64,000 bases of DNA, from positions 2,937,090 through 3,001,089 of the forward strand of contig NZ_GG657757.1 in NCBI RefSeq assembly GCF_000158955.1, written 5' to 3'. A program made the translations under genes and the position numbers. The stretch comes from Streptomyces viridochromogenes DSM 40736 (GTDB taxonomy: Bacteria; Actinomycetota; Actinomycetes; Streptomycetales; Streptomycetaceae). Numbering within the stretch: position 1 is the stretch's first letter; each line of letters starts with the position of its first letter. Of the stretch, positions 15,606 to 25,000 are shown piece after piece. The notes beneath the pieces were generated by a model. The model did not search any database, had not been told where the DNA came from, and was given only the letters and a program-made list of their open reading frames with translations.

Positions 15606-17156
15606 TCAGACGACCTCGACGCCCGGCCGGCCCGCCTCGACCCTCAGCCGGGCCAGCGTGCTCGGCGTCGCGGTGGGCTGCCGCACGGTGTCGACCACGC
15701 GCACCTGCGCGTCGATGCCGTCACGGCGGACGTCGAACAGGTGGTAGCCGCGGTGCGCGTCGAGCAGCTTCCAGTGCGGGTTGTCCGGCCGCCGCGGGTC
15801 CCACTCCTTGCGGAAGGCCTCCTGGTCCTGGTCACCGTTGCTGGAGATGGAGGTGCCGACGAACTCGGCGCCGACGACCCCGGAGTCCGGGTCGGCGTAG
15901 TCCTCCTTGAGGTCGCTGATCATCGTCAGGTGCCGGTCGCCGGACAGCACGACCGGGTTGCGGACCTGCTGGAACTCCTGGAGGAACCCGTTGCGCTCGG
16001 CCTGGTAGCCGTCCCAGGCGTCGTAGAACCAGAGCTTGCCCTCGCCGACCTGGAGGTCCGTCTCCGCCATCATGATCTGCGAGGCGATCAGGTTCCAGCG
16101 GGCGGGCGAGTCCTGCAGCGAGTTCAGCAGCCACCGCTTCTGCTGCGCGCCCAGCATGGTCAGCGAGGGGTCCTGGGCGCCGGCCTGGCTGGTGGCCTGG
16201 TCGCTGCGGTACTGCCGGGTGTCCAGGACGTTGAGCCGGGCCAGGCGGCCGAACTCCAGGCGGCGGTACATCCGGATGTGCGGGCCGTTCGGGACGGCGG
16301 TCGCACGGACCGGCATGTGCTCGTAGTACGCCTGGTAGGCCGCCGTCAGCCGGGCCACGAAGGCGTCGTGCGGCTGCTTGTCCGGGTCCTGGGGGATCTC
16401 GCCGGCGAAGTCGTTGTCCACCTCGTGGTCGTCGAAGCTCACCACGAAGGGCGCGTGCGCGTGCATCGCCGCGAGGTCCGGGTCGGTGCGGTACTGGGCG
16501 TACCGGTTGCGGTACTGGGCGAGGCTGAACGGCTCGCCGGTCCCCTCGTGCCGGCGTACGGCCGTCGCCGACGGGGTGGACTCGTAGATGTAGTCGCCGA
16601 CGAACACCACGACGTCCGGGTCCTGCTCCAGCATGTCTGCGTATGGCGTGAAATAGCCGTGCTGCCAGTTCTGGCAGGAGGCGAGGGCCATGCGCAGGGA
16701 GCCACCGGAGCTGGACGGGTGGGGCGCGGTGCGGGTGCGGCCGACGGGTGAGAGCTGGCCGCTGGTGCGGAAGCGGTACCAGTAGACGCGGTCCGGGCGC
16801 AGCCCGCGTACGTCCACGTGAACGCTGTGCCCGTACTCGGGCCGGGCCTGGGCGGTGCCGCGGCGGACGAGCTTTCTGAACCGCTGGTCCTCCGCGAGCT
16901 GCCACTCCACGGGCACCACCCGGTCGGGCATGCCGCCGCCGTTCAGCGGGTCCGGGGCGAGCCTGGTCCACAGGACGATGCCGTCCGGCAGTGGGTCACC
17001 TGAGGCGACGCCGAGGCTGAACACACCGTCGGGCAGTGGCGTCTCGGCAGCGTGCGCGGCGGCGGGAAGCCACAGCTGGGCGGAGGCCGCGGCACCGAGC
17101 ACGGCGGCGCCGGCGGTCAGGAAGCGGCGTCGGTCGGGGGAAACTGCTCCGGTCAT
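15606..17156 (-). CDS. phoD: PhoD-type alkaline phosphatase/phosphodiesterase, Tat-exported
   Basis: Secreted Ca/Fe-dependent phosphomono/diesterase, 516 aa. The Tat signal has the twin-arginine motif DRRRFLTAG and hydrophobic core LGAAASAQLWLPAAAHA with an AHA-A cleavage site near residue 35. Family motifs: FSLGVASGDPLPDGIVLWTR, LASCQNWQHGY, VVVFVGDYIYE, VVSFDDHEVDNDFAG and VVLSGDRHLTMISDL (metal ligands). GGGAG lies 7 nt ahead of the start. Bacillus PhoD degrades wall teichoic acid, so sitting beside polyol-phosphate polymerases suggests polymer turnover (inference). Classic PHO boxes were sought upstream and not convincingly found. Confidence 0.95.
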   Translation of the reverse strand: MTGAVSPDRRRFLTAGAAVLGAAASAQLWLPAAAHAAETPLPDGVFSLGVASGDPLPDGIVLWTRLAPDPLNGGGMPDRVVPVEWQLAEDQRFRKLVRRGTAQARPEYGHSVHVDVRGLRPDRVYWYRFRTSGQLSPVGRTRTAPHPSSSGGSLRMALASCQNWQHGYFTPYADMLEQDPDVVVFVGDYIYESTPSATAVRRHEGTGEPFSLAQYRNRYAQYRTDPDLAAMHAHAPFVVSFDDHEVDNDFAGEIPQDPDKQPHDAFVARLTAAYQAYYEHMPVRATAVPNGPHIRMYRRLEFGRLARLNVLDTRQYRSDQATSQAGAQDPSLTMLGAQQKRWLLNSLQDSPARWNLIASQIMMAETDLQVGEGKLWFYDAWDGYQAERNGFLQEFQQVRNPVVLSGDRHLTMISDLKEDYADPDSGVVGAEFVGTSISSNGDQDQEAFRKEWDPRRPDNPHWKLLDAHRGYHLFDVRRDGIDAQVRVVDTVRQPTATPSTLARLRVEAGRPGVEVV

Positions 17157-17271
17157 CAGGTGACTCCCTTACCTCGCTGGCCACTTGGACTCTGGGAAGC
17201 TTCACGTTCGCGGGCGGTCCGCCCGCTGAACGCCGGGGTTCACGTACATGACAACTAAGCAGACAAAAAGA

Positions 17272-17315
17272 GACTCGCCGCCAGCACCGGAACAAGCCGT
17301 TGCTGGGGCGAGTCT
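17272..17315 (-). terminator. Terminator of the FG-GAP protein gene
   Basis: Inverted repeat GACTCGCC(GC)CAGCA ... TGCTG(G)GGCGAGTC with a 14-nt loop, ten nt after the stop of the gene at 17325. On the minus strand it is followed by TCTTTTTG. Confidence 0.8.
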
Positions 17316-17324
17316 GACAGGTGA

Positions 17325-18833
17325 TCAGCCGGCGAAAGCGGTGCCGAGTCTTGCGTTCGTGGCGGAGGTGCCGAGGAGCGTGTTGCCGAAGGTGGTGGTG
17401 CCGTTGGGGCTCACCACGGTCGACGGACCGGACCTGAAGTACCAGACGGACCCGGCCTTGCCGTTCTCCCCCGGCGCGCCGACGGCCAGGTCGGCCAGGC
17501 CGTCGTGGTCGGCGTCGGCGAGGTGCACGGCCCCGCCGAAGGTGTCGCCCTGTTCGGCGGCGCCCGGCACGTCGGGCGTGTTCTGCGTGACCACCTGGGC
17601 GCCGGTGCCGGTGAGGCCCTGTGCGGTGCCGCGCAGGACGACGACCGCGCCCGCGTCGGTCACGCCGTCCAGGTCCTCGCCGGGCAGGCCGGTGGCCACG
17701 TCCGGGTGCCCGTCGCCGTCGACGTCGGCGATCCGGACGTCCGTCCCGAAACCGTCACCCCGCTCGGCGCTGCCGGGCACGCCGGGGCTGTCCTGGTTGA
17801 GGAACGTGGCGTGGGCGCCGTCCGGACCGTCCGGGGTGCCGGGGATCAAGGAGACCCGGCCGCCCTTGGCGAGCGGAGTGTCGAGGTCGCTGTCGTACCC
17901 GTCGACGGCCCGGCCGACCACGATGTCGTCGACACCGTCCTGGTCGACGTCCCCGATGTCGAGGTTCTCGCCGCCCTGGAGCCGGTAGCCGTCGCCGCCC
18001 TTCACGGTGGTGTACGGCGAGAGCCCCCGCGGGGAGCCCGGCCAGTACACGACGCGCCGGGCGTCGTACTCGTCGCCGTCGTTCTCGGAGGCGGCGACGT
18101 CCGTGACGCCGTCGCCGTTGACGTCACCGGCGGCCAGGTCGAGGACGCGGCTGTCGAACTCGTCCTTGACGACCTGCTCGCCGTGGGCCGTGCCGCCGGC
18201 CCGGGTGAACGGGCCGTTCAGCACACGCAGATCGTGCTGGTTCGCCACGGTCACCAGATCCGCGGCTCCGTCGCCGTTCACGTCCCCGACGGTCAGGCGC
18301 CCCTGGCCACCGAGCCCGTCGTGGGCCTTTCCGGTGGCGAGGACGGGCCCACCGGTCAGCCCCTGGGGGCCGCCCCACAGGACCTCGGCCATCCCGGACT
18401 CGGCGCCGCCGTCGGCCGTGTCCTCACGGCCCACGCCGACGACCAGGTCCGCGTACCCGTCGCGGTCGAGGTCGGCGGTGGTGAGCGCGCTGCCGAACGC
18501 GTCGTCCGTCTCGGGACTGCCGGGCACGCCGGCCGTGCTCTGGCTGAGGACCTGCCTCGTCGTGATGTCCAGCCCGTTCTTCGAGCCGTAGACGACGGCG
18601 ACGTAGCCGGCGCCCTTCTTGCCGCCGACGGTGGCGCTCGGGGCGGCCACCGCGAGGTCGGCGTACCCGTCGCCGTTCAAGTCGTCGTGGAGCTTCGTCG
18701 CGGCGGGCTCGGCGGGGCCGGCGTCGGTGGCGGCGTGCGCGGCCACCGGGGCGGTGACGGCGGCAACGACGGCGACCGCCGCCGCGACCCCGACGCCCCG
18801 GCCGATCCTGCGCTTGCTCGTGGACTGAGGCAC
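17325..18833 (-). CDS. Secreted FG-GAP (integrin-like beta-propeller) repeat protein
   Basis: Extracellular protein of 502 aa with a Sec signal peptide (basic SKRRIGRG, core VGVAAAVAVVAAVTAPVAAHA, cleavage after AHA). It carries seven calcium-binding Asp-rich loops of the FG-GAP/VCBS type, such as DLNGDGYADLAVAAP, DLDRDGYADLVVGVG, DVNGDGVTDVAAS, DVDQDGVDDIVVG and DVDGDGHPDVATG, which predict a seven-bladed beta-propeller. GTG 18833 is chosen because GGAG lies 9 nt upstream and the signal peptide then starts MPQSTSKRR; ATG 18857 is possible. No catalytic residues recognised; likely adhesion or surface binding. Confidence 0.85.
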   Translation of the reverse strand: MPQSTSKRRIGRGVGVAAAVAVVAAVTAPVAAHAATDAGPAEPAATKLHDDLNGDGYADLAVAAPSATVGGKKGAGYVAVVYGSKNGLDITTRQVLSQSTAGVPGSPETDDAFGSALTTADLDRDGYADLVVGVGREDTADGGAESGMAEVLWGGPQGLTGGPVLATGKAHDGLGGQGRLTVGDVNGDGAADLVTVANQHDLRVLNGPFTRAGGTAHGEQVVKDEFDSRVLDLAAGDVNGDGVTDVAASENDGDEYDARRVVYWPGSPRGLSPYTTVKGGDGYRLQGGENLDIGDVDQDGVDDIVVGRAVDGYDSDLDTPLAKGGRVSLIPGTPDGPDGAHATFLNQDSPGVPGSAERGDGFGTDVRIADVDGDGHPDVATGLPGEDLDGVTDAGAVVVLRGTAQGLTGTGAQVVTQNTPDVPGAAEQGDTFGGAVHLADADHDGLADLAVGAPGENGKAGSVWYFRSGPSTVVSPNGTTTFGNTLLGTSATNARLGTAFAG

Positions 18834-18969
18834 GTACGTCAACTCCGTTGATCGCATGGGCAGTTGCTGCACGGCGAGGAACAAGATCCTCATCCGCTCT
18901 GCCCTGTACGACTCACTGACGAGCGACTTGGTTGCACCAAAATCGGTCGCGAATTTGCTCCTTGTTAAC

Positions 18970-20406
18970 TTAGAAGGGCTCGAAGTCGTCGTATTCCCGC
19001 TGCGCCTCGTCCCGCTCGGCCTCCCGGTCCCTACGGCGCTGCACGGCCGGACGCTCCCCCTCGAACCGATGGTCCTCGCCCCGTCGGCCGAGCATCTCCG
19101 CCCCGGCCGTCAGGGACGGCTCCCAGTCGAAGACGACGGCGTTGTCCTCGGGCCCGATGGCGACTCCGTCCCCGCCGCGGGCGCCCGCCTTCACGAGCTC
19201 CTCCTCGACGCCGAGGCGGTTGAGCCGGTCCGCGAGGTAGCCGACCGCCTCGTCGTTGTTGAAGTCGGTCTGCCGCACCCAGCGCTCGGGCTTCTCCCCG
19301 CGCACCCGGAACAGGCCGTCGGCCTCGCGCTGCACGGTGAAGCCGGTGTCGTCCACGGCCTTGGGCCGGATCACGATCCGGGTGGCCTCTTCCTTCGGCT
19401 TCGCCGCCCGCGCCTTCGCGACGAGCTCACCGAGCGCGTACGACAGCTCCTTCAGGCCCATGTGCGCCACGGCCGACACCTCGAAGACGCGGTAGCCGCG
19501 CGCCTCCAGGTCGGGCCGCACCATTTCGGCGAGGTCCTTGCCGTCCGGTACGTCGATCTTGTTCATGACGACGATCCGCGGACGGTTGTCCAGACCGCCG
19601 TACTGCCGCAGCTCCTCCTCGATGATGTCGAGGTCGGAGACCGGGTCACGGTCGGACTCCAGCGTGGCGGTGTCCAGGACGTGCACGAGCACACTGCACC
19701 GCTCCACGTGCCGCAGGAACTCCAGGCCGAGGCCCTTGCCCTGGCTGGCTCCGGGGATCAGGCCGGGCACGTCGGCGATGGTGAAGACCGTCGAACCGGC
19801 CGTGACGACGCCGAGGTTCGGCACGAGCGTGGTGAAGGGATAGTCGGCGATCTTCGGCTTGGCGGCGCTCAGCACCGAGATCAGGGACGACTTGCCGGCG
19901 CTCGGGTAGCCGACGAGCGCCACGTCGGCGACCGTCTTCAGCTCCAGGACGACGTCCCGCAGATCTCCGGGTTCGCCGAGCAGCGCGAATCCGGGCGCCT
20001 TGCGCCGCGCGGACGCCAGTGCCGCGTTGCCGAGCCCGCCCCGGCCGCCCTGCGCGGCGACGAACGACGTGCCGTGCCCGACCAGGTCGGCCAGGACGTT
20101 GCCCGCCTTGTCGAGCACGACCGTGCCGTCCGGCACCGGCAGCACCAGGTCCTGGCCGTCCTTGCCGGAGCGGTTGCCGCCCTCGCCGGGCTTGCCGTTG
20201 GTGGCCTTGCGGTGCGGGGAGTGGTGGTAGTCGAGGAGCGTGGTGATCGACTGGTCGACGGTGAGGATCACGTCCCCGCCGCGACCGCCGTTGCCGCCGT
20301 CCGGCCCGCCCAGCGGCTTGAACTTCTCACGGTGAACGGAGGCACAGCCGTGACCTCCGCTACCCGCGGCGACATGCAGCTCGACGCGGTCCACGAAGGT
20401 GGTCAT
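18970..20406 (-). CDS. obg: Obg GTPase
   Basis: Ribosome-associated essential GTPase; in Streptomyces it is linked to growth state and onset of differentiation. The glycine-rich Obg fold (about 1-158) contains [14 protein letters not shown] and [10 protein letters not shown]. The G domain (about 160-335) has P-loop [37 protein letters not shown] and SAVAHMG. A C-terminal OCT-type domain follows (about 345-430), then a charged tail of about 50 residues that is typical of actinobacteria. Length 478 aa. It is downstream of rplU and rpmA with a hairpin in between; proB and proA, often adjacent, are here 11.6 kb away across the wall-polymer island. Confidence 0.97.
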   Translation of the reverse strand: MTTFVDRVELHVAAGSGGHGCASVHREKFKPLGGPDGGNGGRGGDVILTVDQSITTLLDYHHSPHRKATNGKPGEGGNRSGKDGQDLVLPVPDGTVVLDKAGNVLADLVGHGTSFVAAQGGRGGLGNAALASARRKAPGFALLGEPGDLRDVVLELKTVADVALVGYPSAGKSSLISVLSAAKPKIADYPFTTLVPNLGVVTAGSTVFTIADVPGLIPGASQGKGLGLEFLRHVERCSVLVHVLDTATLESDRDPVSDLDIIEEELRQYGGLDNRPRIVVMNKIDVPDGKDLAEMVRPDLEARGYRVFEVSAVAHMGLKELSYALGELVAKARAAKPKEEATRIVIRPKAVDDTGFTVQREADGLFRVRGEKPERWVRQTDFNNDEAVGYLADRLNRLGVEEELVKAGARGGDGVAIGPEDNAVVFDWEPSLTAGAEMLGRRGEDHRFEGERPAVQRRRDREAERDEAQREYDDFEPF

Positions 20407-20472
20407 GGTGTGTGCCTCCAGTTACGTACGGGTTCTTCTTCTTGCGTACGGGTTGTTTCTCAGACCAACACG

Positions 20473-20521
20473 CGAAAGGCGGACCCGCTTCCCGTGAGGG
20501 AAGTGAGGTCCGCCTCGCGAA
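20473..20521 (-). terminator. Hairpin between rpmA and obg
   Basis: GGCGGACC ... GCTTCCC-GTGA-GGGAAGT ... GGTCCGCC with flanking CGCG pairs; about 17 bp of stem. Minus strand continues TTTCGCG. Ten nt after the rpmA stop. Probably a partial terminator that lowers obg expression relative to the ribosomal protein genes (inference). Confidence 0.75.
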
Positions 20522-20530
20522 AGTTTCCGG

Positions 20531-20785
20531 TCAGGCGACCGGAACGATGTTCACGACCTTGCGGCCACGGTGGGTGCCGAACTGCACCGAACCGGCCTCG
20601 AGGGCGAACAGCGTGTCGTCGCCACCACGGCCGACGCCGGCGCCCGGGTGGAAGTGGGTGCCGCGCTGGCGGACCAGGATCTCACCCGCGTTGACGACCT
20701 GACCGCCGAAGCGCTTCACGCCGAGCCGCTGGGCATTGGAGTCGCGACCGTTCCGGGTGGACGATGCGCCCTTCTTGTGTGCCAT
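20531..20785 (-). CDS. rpmA: 50S ribosomal protein L27
   Basis: 84 aa, standard length. Starts [19 protein letters not shown], the conserved N-terminus reaching the peptidyl-transferase centre, followed by [24 protein letters not shown] and [12 protein letters not shown]. It lies 14 nt downstream of rplU in the usual rplU-rpmA-obg order. Confidence 0.98.
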   Translation of the reverse strand: MAHKKGASSTRNGRDSNAQRLGVKRFGGQVVNAGEILVRQRGTHFHPGAGVGRGGDDTLFALEAGSVQFGTHRGRKVVNIVPVA

Positions 20786-20799
20786 TTCTCCTCAGTCCC

Positions 20800-21120
20800 T
20801 TACTTCGCAGCCGTGGGGATCTCGGTGACCTTGATCGCCGTGTACTGCTGGCGGTGGCCCTGCCGACGACGGTAACCGGTCTTGTTCTTGTAGCGCAGAA
20901 TGTCGATCTTCTGCCCCTTGTGGTGGTCCACGACCTCGGCCTGGACCTTGATGCCGGCCAGCACCCACGGGTCGCTGGTCACGGCGTCGCCGTCGACAAC
21001 GAGCAGGGTCGAGAGCTCGACCGTGTCGCCAACCTTGGCAGTGGAAATCTTGTCAACCTCAACGATGTCGCCGACAGCAACCTTGTGCTGGCGACCACCG
21101 CTGCGCACGATGGCGTACAC
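20800..21120 (-). CDS. rplU: 50S ribosomal protein L21
   Basis: 106 aa with start GTG 21120 ([18 protein letters not shown]), the normal actinobacterial length. The frame stays open 28 codons upstream, but the conserved L21 N-terminus and GAGTGAG ahead of GTG decide the start. C-terminal signature [18 protein letters not shown]. First gene of the rplU-rpmA-obg unit. Its leader of about 190 nt up to the next gene upstream probably carries the operon promoter. Confidence 0.98.
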   Translation of the reverse strand: MYAIVRSGGRQHKVAVGDIVEVDKISTAKVGDTVELSTLLVVDGDAVTSDPWVLAGIKVQAEVVDHHKGQKIDILRYKNKTGYRRRQGHRQQYTAIKVTEIPTAAK

Positions 21121-21315
21121 GCGGAACTCACTCTCTCGCTCGGGAAACGGCACCCCCGCAGTCCAGTCACCCACGACAGCGCGCGAACGACCTCTCCCGA
21201 TCACGGCCCGTGTCCGGGAGGATGAGGTTTACGGGGATGTGGCGCGCCTGACGACACGCCGACGGTCAAGGTTACGGGGCCACGGCCGAGAGGGTCAAAC
21301 CGGGCCCCTCGGAGG

Positions 21316-21909
21316 TCAGGAACCGAGGCTGTCCCGGTAGGCCACGCACGCCTCGTACGAGGGCAGCAGCCCCTGCTCCCGGGCCTCGGCCAGGGTGGGC
21401 GCCTGCTCGTCCTTGCCGGAGAGCAGCGGGGTGATGTCCGCGGGCCAGTCGATGCCGAGGGCCGGGTCGAGCGGCTGGATGCCGTGCTCCCGCTCGGGGG
21501 CGTAGCCCTCGGAGCAGAGGTAGACCACGGTGGCGTCGTCCGTCAGCGCCATGAAGCCGTGGCCGAGCCCCTCGGAGAGGTACAGCGCGTGGTGGTCCCG
21601 GTCGTCCAGACGGACGAGCTCCCACTGGCCGAAGGTGGGCGAGCCGGTCCGGATGTCCACGACCACGTCCAGCACCGCACCGCGCACGCACTTGACGTAC
21701 TTGGCCTGGCTGGGCGGCACGTCCGCGAAGTGGATGCCGCGCAGGGTGCCCCGGGCGGAGACCGACATGTTGGCCTGGGCCAGCTTCAGCGGGTGGCCGA
21801 CCGCCTCGGTGAAGAGCGGTGCCTTGAACCACTCGTGGAAGCTCCCACGGCTGTCCGGGAAGACCTTCGGCTCGTGCACCCAGGCGCCGGAGATGGAAAG
21901 GGGCCGCAT
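21316..21909 (-). CDS. dTDP-4-dehydrorhamnose 3,5-epimerase-like cupin
   Basis: RmlC/StrM-family epimerase, 197 aa. Cupin core with LRGIHFAD (His60, expected catalytic base), ALDVVVDIRTGSPTFG-like strand region, LSEGLGHGFMAL and YVKCVRGAVLDVV. The usual partner genes rmlA, rmlB and rmlD are absent from this window, so the sugar-nucleotide pathway must be completed elsewhere. ATG 21909 follows GAGG by 8 nt; a GTG at 21912 directly before it is equally possible. Product could serve a wall or spore polysaccharide (inference). It is not in a visible operon: rne lies upstream with a hairpin between. Confidence 0.88.
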   Translation of the reverse strand: MRPLSISGAWVHEPKVFPDSRGSFHEWFKAPLFTEAVGHPLKLAQANMSVSARGTLRGIHFADVPPSQAKYVKCVRGAVLDVVVDIRTGSPTFGQWELVRLDDRDHHALYLSEGLGHGFMALTDDATVVYLCSEGYAPEREHGIQPLDPALGIDWPADITPLLSGKDEQAPTLAEAREQGLLPSYEACVAYRDSLGS

Positions 21910-22003
21910 CACAGTGTCCTCAGCTCTTCTTCAGCTCTTCTTCCGGGGATTCGATCAGTCTAGGGACATGCCCCCGTCGCCGGGGGCCGAAGGGCATGAG
22001 GAC

Positions 22004-22041
22004 GTGATCCGCCCCCGGTCGTCGGACCGGGGGCGGATCAC
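22004..22041. terminator. Perfect 17-bp hairpin after rne
   Basis: GTGATCCGCCCCCGGTC-GTCG-GACCGGGGGCGGATCAC, no mismatch, 22 nt beyond the rne stop. No U-tract on the minus strand. Probable terminator or 3'-end stabiliser of the rne mRNA. Confidence 0.75.
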
Positions 22042-22063
22042 TTCCTTCGTTCGGCGCGGGGCG

Positions 22064-25000
22064 TCAGGCCTCGTCCGCCGGGCTCGACACGGACGGGACG
22101 GACTGCTGCTCCGCCGCCGCCGTCTTCTTCGACGCCGCCTTCTTCGCGGTCGTCTTCTTCGTGGCGGTCTTCTTCGCCGCCGTCTTCTTGGCCGTCGTCG
22201 TCTTCTTGGCCGCCGTCTTCTTGGTGGCGGCCTTCTTCGCGGTGGCCTTCTTGGCCGTCGTCTTGCGGGCGGCCTTCTTGGCCGGGGCCGGCTCCTCGGA
22301 CACCTCGCCCGCCTCGGCGGCGGCCGGGGCCTCGTCGGCGGTCGCGGACACGACCACGACGGCCGCCTCCTCGGACGCCGTCGGCGCGGTGGACCTGCGC
22401 ACGGCACGGCGACGCGGGCGGGCCGGCGCGGCGCTCTCAGCGGGCGCCTCGGTCGCGGGCGCCTGCTCGGCAAGCGGCTCCTGTGACGTCGGCTCCTCGG
22501 ACTTCGCCTCCTCCGGCTTCGCCTCCGACGCCGTCTCCGTGACCGTCACGACGGTCGCCTCGTCGCCCGCCGGCGAACCGGCCGGAGCGGACACCTTGCG
22601 GGTGGCCCGCCGCCGGGTACGGCCCTTCGGCGCGGCCTCCTCCGCGGCCGGGGCCGAAGCCTCGACCACCGGGTCCTCGACGGCCATCGGCTCGGCCTGC
22701 GCCTCGGCGGCCGGCTCGGGCAGCACCGGACGGGCGGCCTCCTGCTCGGCCGTCACGTCCTGAGCCGTCGGCGCCTGCGCCTCGGCCTGTCCGGCCTCGC
22801 TCTTCCGGCCGGACCTGACCGGTTCGGGCTTCTGCTCGGCCGTCCTGGCGGCGTCGCCGCCACGCGGCGCTCCCGCCGGAGCCGACGCCCGCCGGCTCGC
22901 CCGGCGTCGCGACCGGCCACGGCCCGGCCGCGGCCTCCGCCTCGGCGGCGCTGCTGTACAGCTCCTCGTCGGGCTCGAAGGCCGGCTCGGGCAGCGCGAC
23001 CGGCTCGGCGACCTCGGCACCCACCTCCGCTTCGGTCTCCGCCTCCTGCTCGGCGGTCTCGGCGACGGCGGCCTCGTGCACGTGCGGCAGCTCGGCGGCA
23101 CCGGCACGGGCACGCTTCTTGCGCTTGCCGCCGCCTCCGGAGGAGGTCGGCTGTTCCATGTGCACGATGACACCGCGCCCGTTGCAGTGGACGCAGGTCT
23201 CGGAGAAGGACTCCAGCAGCCCCTGCCCGACCCGCTTGCGGGTCATCTGCACGAGCCCCAGCGAGGTCACCTCGGCCACCTGGTGCTTCGTACGGTCACG
23301 GCCCAGGCACTCGAGCAGGCGCCGCAGCACCAGGTCCCGGTTGGACTCCAGGACCATGTCGATGAAGTCGATGACGATGATGCCGCCGAGGTCGCGCAGC
23401 CGCAGCTGGCGGACGATCTCCTCGGCCGCCTCCAGGTTGTTCCTGGTGACGGTCTCCTCGAGGTTGCCGCCCTGGCCGGTGAACTTGCCGGTGTTGACGT
23501 CGACGACGACCATCGCCTCGGTCCGGTCGATCACCAGCGAACCGCCACTGGGCAGCCACACCTTGCGGTCGAGGGCCTTGGCGAGCTGCTCGTCGATCCG
23601 GTACGTGGCGAAGACGTCGACCTCGGAGGTCCACTTCGACAGCCGCTCGGCCAGGTCGGGCGCGACGTGCGAGACGTACCCGTGGATCGTCGACCAGGCC
23701 TCGTCGCCGCTGACGACGACCTTGGAGAAGTCCTCGTTGAAGATGTCGCGCACGACCCGGACCGTCATGTCCGGCTCGCCGTACAGCAGCGTGGGCGCGT
23801 TGCCGCTCTTCGCCTTCTTCTGGATCTCCTCCCACTGCGCCTGGAGCCGCTCGACGTCCCGGCGCAGTTCCTCCTCGCTCGCGCCCTCGGCGGCGGTGCG
23901 CACGATGACGCCCGCGTCCTCGGGGACGATCTTCTTGAGGATGGACTTCAGCCGCGACCGCTCGGTGTCGGGCAGCTTGCGGCTGATGCCCGTCATGGAG
24001 CCCTCGGGGACGTACACGAGGTAGCGCCCGGGGAGGGAGACCTGGCTGGTCAGGCGGGCGCCCTTGTGCCCGATGGGGTCCTTCGTCACCTGCACGAGCA
24101 CGGACTGCCCGGACTTCAGGGCGGACTCGATGCGCCGCGGCCCGTTGGCCATGCCCAGCGCCTCGAAGTTGACCTCACCCGCGTACAGGACGGCGTTGCG
24201 GCCCTTGCCGATGTCGATGAAGGCGGCCTCCATCGACGGCAGCACGTTCTGCACCTTGCCGAGGTAGACGTTGCCGACGTACGAGGTCGACTGCTCCTTG
24301 TTGACGTAGTGCTCGACGAGCACGTTGTCCTCGAGGACGCCGATCTGCGTGCGGTCGCCGTGCTGGCGGACGACCATCACGCGCTCGACGGCCTCGCGGC
24401 GGGCCAGGAACTCGGCCTCGGTGATGATCGGGACGCGCCGGCGGCCCTGCTCGCGGCCTTCCCGGCGGCGCTGCTTCTTGGCCTCCAGACGGGTCGAGCC
24501 CTTGATGGACTGCACCTCGTCGGACGGCTCGGCACTCTTTTCCCGCGGGGGCCGGGGCTCGCGGACCTTGACGACCGTGCGCTCCGGGTCGCCGTCGGTG
24601 GGCTCGGAGTCGCCCGCGGTGTCACCGGCACGGCGACGACGGCGCCGACGACGACGGCTGCTGTTGGAGCCGCCACCGCCGCCCGACTCGTCACGGTCGG
24701 CCTCCTCGGAGTCCTCCCGGTCCTCCTCGGTCTGCTCGGCGGTGTCCTCGGCGTCCTGCGCGGCCTGCTCGGACTCGGCGTCCATGGCCTCGCCCTCGGT
24801 GTCGGACTCGGCGGACTCACCACGCCGGCGGCGGCGACCGCCCCGGCGACGGCGGCGGCGCGAGCCGGCCCCTTCGGATTCGTCCTGGTCGTCGCCCTCG
24901 GCGGACTCCTCGGGCTCCTCCGTCTCGTCGACGCTGCTCTCCACGACGGCGGGCTCGGCGGCCTGGGCCGCGTCGGGCTCGTCCGCGGAACCCCGGCGAC

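Noticed and set aside
17157..17260. PHO-box-like GGTTCACGTAC upstream of phoD
   Set aside because: Only one 11-nt unit with two mismatches is present; PhoP sites need at least two adjacent direct repeats.
21316..21909. RmlC-like gene as sign of an antibiotic sugar cluster
   Set aside because: No rmlA/B/D, glycosyltransferase or biosynthetic core genes beside it; flanked by rplU and rne.
22064..22330. Repeated Lys/Ala codons at the 3' end of rne considered as a DNA repeat or CRISPR
   Set aside because: They are in-frame amino-acid repeats of a histone-H1-like tail; no regular spacers.
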